A stretch of DNA of 64,000 nt from Symsagittifera roscoffensis (lineage: Eukaryota; Xenacoelomorpha; Acoela; Convolutidae), in contig NC_087064.1 of the NCBI RefSeq assembly GCF_963678635.1, forward strand, positions 13,675,599 through 13,739,598. Direction: 5' to 3'. The notes beneath the pieces were generated by a model. It worked only from the letters and a program-made list of their open reading frames with translations, was not told the origin of the DNA and searched no databases. The position numbers were made by a program, and so were the translations under genes. Below are positions 61,293 to 64,000 of the stretch, piece by piece; positions within the stretch are counted from its first letter, which is position 1; each line of letters begins with the position of its first letter.

Positions 61293-61865
61293 GCAGGGAG
61301 CTCAGTGTCGGTTTCTTGAGTCTTGAGGGGGAAAGAAAGGGGGCTTGAGTATGAATTCGGATAAAATCTGAGGTCACCCAAAAGAAACTTTAATGAACCA
61401 AAGTATTGTTATTAATATACTATATCTGTTATGTGAATCAAAATGCTGCATGACAATTTTTGATATAACAAAAGAAATTTTATTCATTAGCTTACAGAGC
61501 GGAAATTTAGGGTGCAGGTGTATGCAAATTTTGATTGCTGTTTAGCGATAAAGTGACAATTTTGCATGGTTGGGAATTTTGGGGTGTAGATAAAGTTAAA
61601 TCTGCTGCAATTATCTGAAAATGACCACTGGCACTGTATCTTGAGCAACACTCAACATTCTGGGGGCTCACTGGCAGACGGCGACACGCGATGAGGACAT
61701 CGAACTTGAGTCCGGGGAGTATGTGCCAGTCGGTCATATTTGGAAGTTTGACCTTGAGCAACACAAGAAACATGATTTTGGGGTGAAATGAAATTTTTCA
61801 AAAATTCAATTTGGACATGTCATGCTCAAATTTCTCGCGACAACTGAAAATAAAAAAATCATACA
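61293..61865. other. Non-coding 3' flank of element 2
   Basis: No gene. AT-rich. 61720-61860 is the reverse complement-like match of 13500-13660 at the left edge of unit A (shared GTGCCAGTC.G, TCATGCTCAA.TTTCTCGC). I see no convincing polypurine tract or LTR start directly after 61292. Confidence 0.45.
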
Positions 61866-62780
61866 ATCAGGAGAACCGATTTACAAGCGCGGGAAAGTGG
61901 TCAACAAAAGCAGCGGGAAATTGCTATCCAGACATAGAAATACACGATAGTAGAGCTGTCTTGTTCGAAACAGAAGGCAGAGCGATTGCGAACAACGAAA
62001 AAACAGATTAGAAATGAACCAGAAATAACCTTTGGTGGAAAGGTAGACAACCGAAGTCTCCCAATGGTCCAGCCCCAAAAACTTATATCTCAAGTCAAAA
62101 CTCATTTCTCAAGCTGGGACTTGTTTATTTAAAACTCCTCGAGTCAAACTTAATTCCTTAGTTATTCTGGAGTAACTTGTTAATTTAGTTACCCAAATTC
62201 TAGAGTGTGCCGGTATGTGAGTTTCCAATTTAAATTTTTTGATTGTGTTTTTTATTGTTATGTTGAGGTAAGGCGAGTTTTAGTTTGATCCATCTGAAAT
62301 GGATCAAAGTTCCACTGTCCAATAAAAAGTAACTATACGGAATGTTCCGACCCTGTTTTTAACAGCGTTTGCGTGTTTTAGGTATTTTGAGACCTAAGTA
62401 TGGGGACGTTTTTATTTTCTAGAGTGGAGGGTATCTTGGTAGTGGCCTTTAAGCTGTAACAAAGGTTTTAGTCTCATGTCGCAAGTGAACCGAATTGGCT
62501 CCGACCGTTTGAGGTAGAAAAACACAAGATATAAACACACTGACTCTTGAGCCGATGGTTATTGGGTCTGTTTGTCTTAAACTTCATATGTGAATTAAGT
62601 AGACGACTGTTACATAGTGTTTTAATGAACACTGTGCCATGTTGGAAGAAGATGCGATGCATATAAGGACGGAAGCGAACGTATCTGGGCATGTACTAGA
62701 CATAAGTGGAAAGAAGACTCAACTGCGTGGGCTATTGGAGTCTTGAGCGTCAAACCAATTGAAACATGGAACAGGATCAA
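61866..62780 (+). repeat. R4: full LTR-like repeat with protease flanks
   Basis: Repeat proper 61957-62614, from TGTCTTGTTC to TGTTACA, ~658 bp, with stem-loop at 62284-62308 and AATAAA near 62320. The left flank has GAACCGATTTACAAGCGC, also at 45503. The right flank (62628-62780) repeats the protease sequence AACACTGTGCCATG through GAAACATGGAACAGGATC of element 2 (46011-46160), including its TTGGAGTCTTGAGCGTC active-site lesion. So this is a second copy of the damaged protease locus, with the LTR-like insertion intact. Confidence 0.8.
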
Positions 62781-63109
62781 TCAGAGCCTGCGCAATCAAC
62801 AGGATCAATCCGGGGTTACAATCAGAGCCTGCGCTTATTCTACTAGGGGCTAGGGAGTCAACTACTGGTTTATCACACAGGAGATGCCTACCAACAGCCC
62901 ATGGGACGAGCGTTAAACCGTTTGGTCGCAGGCTCGTTTGGTCGCTTCTGACCTGGCCTGTGAAGATGTGGTTCCAAAACAGAAAGAATGTGATTGGAGG
63001 CAAGACTGCTTTATAAGGGCATTCAATATTGAATGCCTAGAGAATCTCCGTGCACTTTTGAGACAAGATAGGCAATTTGTTTTACCTTAAGCAGGACTGT
63101 AAAAGGACT
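62781..63109. other. Unassigned sequence with a local repeat and a 20 bp palindrome
   Basis: ATCAATC(A/C)-(G)AGCCTGCGC-type words recur at about 62777-62840. A perfect palindrome GGCATTCAATATTGAATGCC lies at 63018-63037. A ~56-codon open stretch (about 62920-63090, without ATG) ends ENLRALLRQDRQFVLP; its identity is unknown. No other feature. Confidence 0.4.
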
Positions 63110-63204
63110 GGATTTAATATAGAACTGTCACCAAAAACATATTAAAAACACGGCTCGAATACCCTATTTTAATATGTTTTTGGTGACAGTCCTATATTAA
63201 ATCC
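63110..63204. repeat. Foldback: 38 bp inverted repeat, 19 nt loop
   Basis: Left arm 63110-63147 and right arm 63167-63204 are complementary with one mismatch (37 of 38). The arms contain GGATTTAATATAG and CTGTCACCAAAAACATATTA. It could be a small foldback transposon remnant, a cruciform-forming site or a hairpin RNA. No flanking target duplication is obvious. Confidence 0.85.
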
Positions 63205-64000
63205 ATTGGAGATGGATCGACCCTTTCCTCTTTCTAGCTACTCATATTCTAAAATATCAAATAATACGGTGTTAATTCAAAGTTCTATGGCATCAGAGTA
63301 GCTAAAAAGTTAAGTTACTGCAGTCCTTCAACATATGACAGTCTCTGGGGGGCCAAGCCTCCGCTCCCGTAATCTTCTCGCGACAACGTTCTTATCTCTC
63401 CCAATTTGTGTCCCGGCAGGGTTCCGCAGAATATTCCTTCCCCACTGAAGCCTCCTCTCTCACTGTTTCTCTCTGCTATCGGTCTTATCAGATCTGATAA
63501 GAGGCTTCTTTTTCTCGTTTTCTCGTGCGACTGTGTTTCACTCTATTTTTCGTTGTTCTTTTTTTTCGTTCTTTTTCGTCAAAATGGCCGTCTTTTTGTA
63601 TTTCTGAGAAATACTTGCCCGTCAATCGAAATTTTAAAAATTTAAACTTCCGGAATATTTCGACCCTCCTTTGCAGCACTTTTTTATTACTAAGGCCTTT
63701 AGTCGTATTTTTCTGTCCCGCCGGAAGGTTGCGCTGTGCCAATCTGGCAGAATGGCACATGCTCCCCGGTTAAGTCCTCATCAATGTCCCTATTGATCGC
63801 ATAACACCGGGTTATCGTCAAGTAGTGTTCCATTTCTCTATAATCAATCTTACAAATCGCTTAAGAAAATGAAATTTATCTACTCCACCTCAACTCACTA
63901 CGTGTCACAAATGGCATCGTACTACATCTCACTGCCTTTCAACATTTTCACAAAATTTGCACCATGAGGAGTGTCCTAGATAAAATTTCTTTTCTGACTA
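63205..64000. other. Unassigned sequence at the right end
   Basis: No supportable gene. T-rich with a few short open stretches on both strands (63406-63645 plus, 63488-63760 minus) of low-complexity composition. GGGGAGCATGTGCCA (minus, about 63750) resembles GGGGAGTATGTGCCAG at 61716, hinting at another diverged repeat copy. Confidence 0.4.

Noticed and set aside
62759-63016. Homeodomain helix 3-like VKMWFQNRK in a short plus-strand frame
   Set aside because: Only nine residues match. No helix 1 or 2 or N-terminal arm is upstream, and no basic tail follows. Another frame over the same bases is equally open. Most likely chance or a tiny captured fragment.

Overview
The window looks like repeat-dense nuclear DNA of an invertebrate animal, possibly an arthropod; the sequence does not identify the species. 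I found no host gene. There are no bacterial operons, ribosome binding sites or rRNA, and I recognised no tRNA gene. Almost everything is decayed retroelement: Ty3/gypsy-type LTR elements of two related families and one CR1-type LINE. All share recognisable reading frames broken by stops, 1-base shifts and microhomology deletions.

Layout. 1-9984: family II element 1 on the minus strand (leader, gag, protease, RT-RNase H, linker, a fragment of a 3' block), bounded by two ~600 bp LTR-like repeats in opposite orientation (R1, R2). 10.0-13.3 kb: minus-strand CR1-like LINE with endonuclease and reverse transcriptase remnants. 13.5-40.6 kb: three head-to-tail family I units, A (13.56-20.57), B (20.57-30.40) and C (30.40-40.59). 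Units B and C are a ~9.12 kb tandem duplication differing at about a dozen sites. 40.6-61.3 kb: family II element 2 on the plus strand. It has a leader with a small ORF and a 1 kb hairpin minisatellite, then gag, protease (broken by LTR fragments), RT-RNase H, a long linker, integrase, a GPY/F-like module and a macro-like domain. A second leader-like region follows, then a ~9 kb block of further ORFs. 61.3-64 kb: another LTR copy (R4) with the same protease flanks as R3, a 38 bp foldback, and sequence I cannot assign.

The most interesting part is 51.2-61.3 kb. An ORF after integrase ends in a macro-like (ADP-ribose binding type) domain. The next ~9 kb, same strand, holds a heptad coiled coil, two separate SGNH/GDSL-hydrolase-like cores, and roughly a thousand codons I do not recognise. 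Element 1 is a microhomology deletion derivative in which the integrase zinc-finger region is fused to the homologue of position 56.6 kb of this block. So the gypsy pol gene and the extra block were also collinear at a second locus, which argues that the block belongs to the element family.

Coordinates of broken genes are approximate at their ends. Copy relationships were judged by reading and hand alignment, and hand counts are stated as such. No repaired protein is given for any element.
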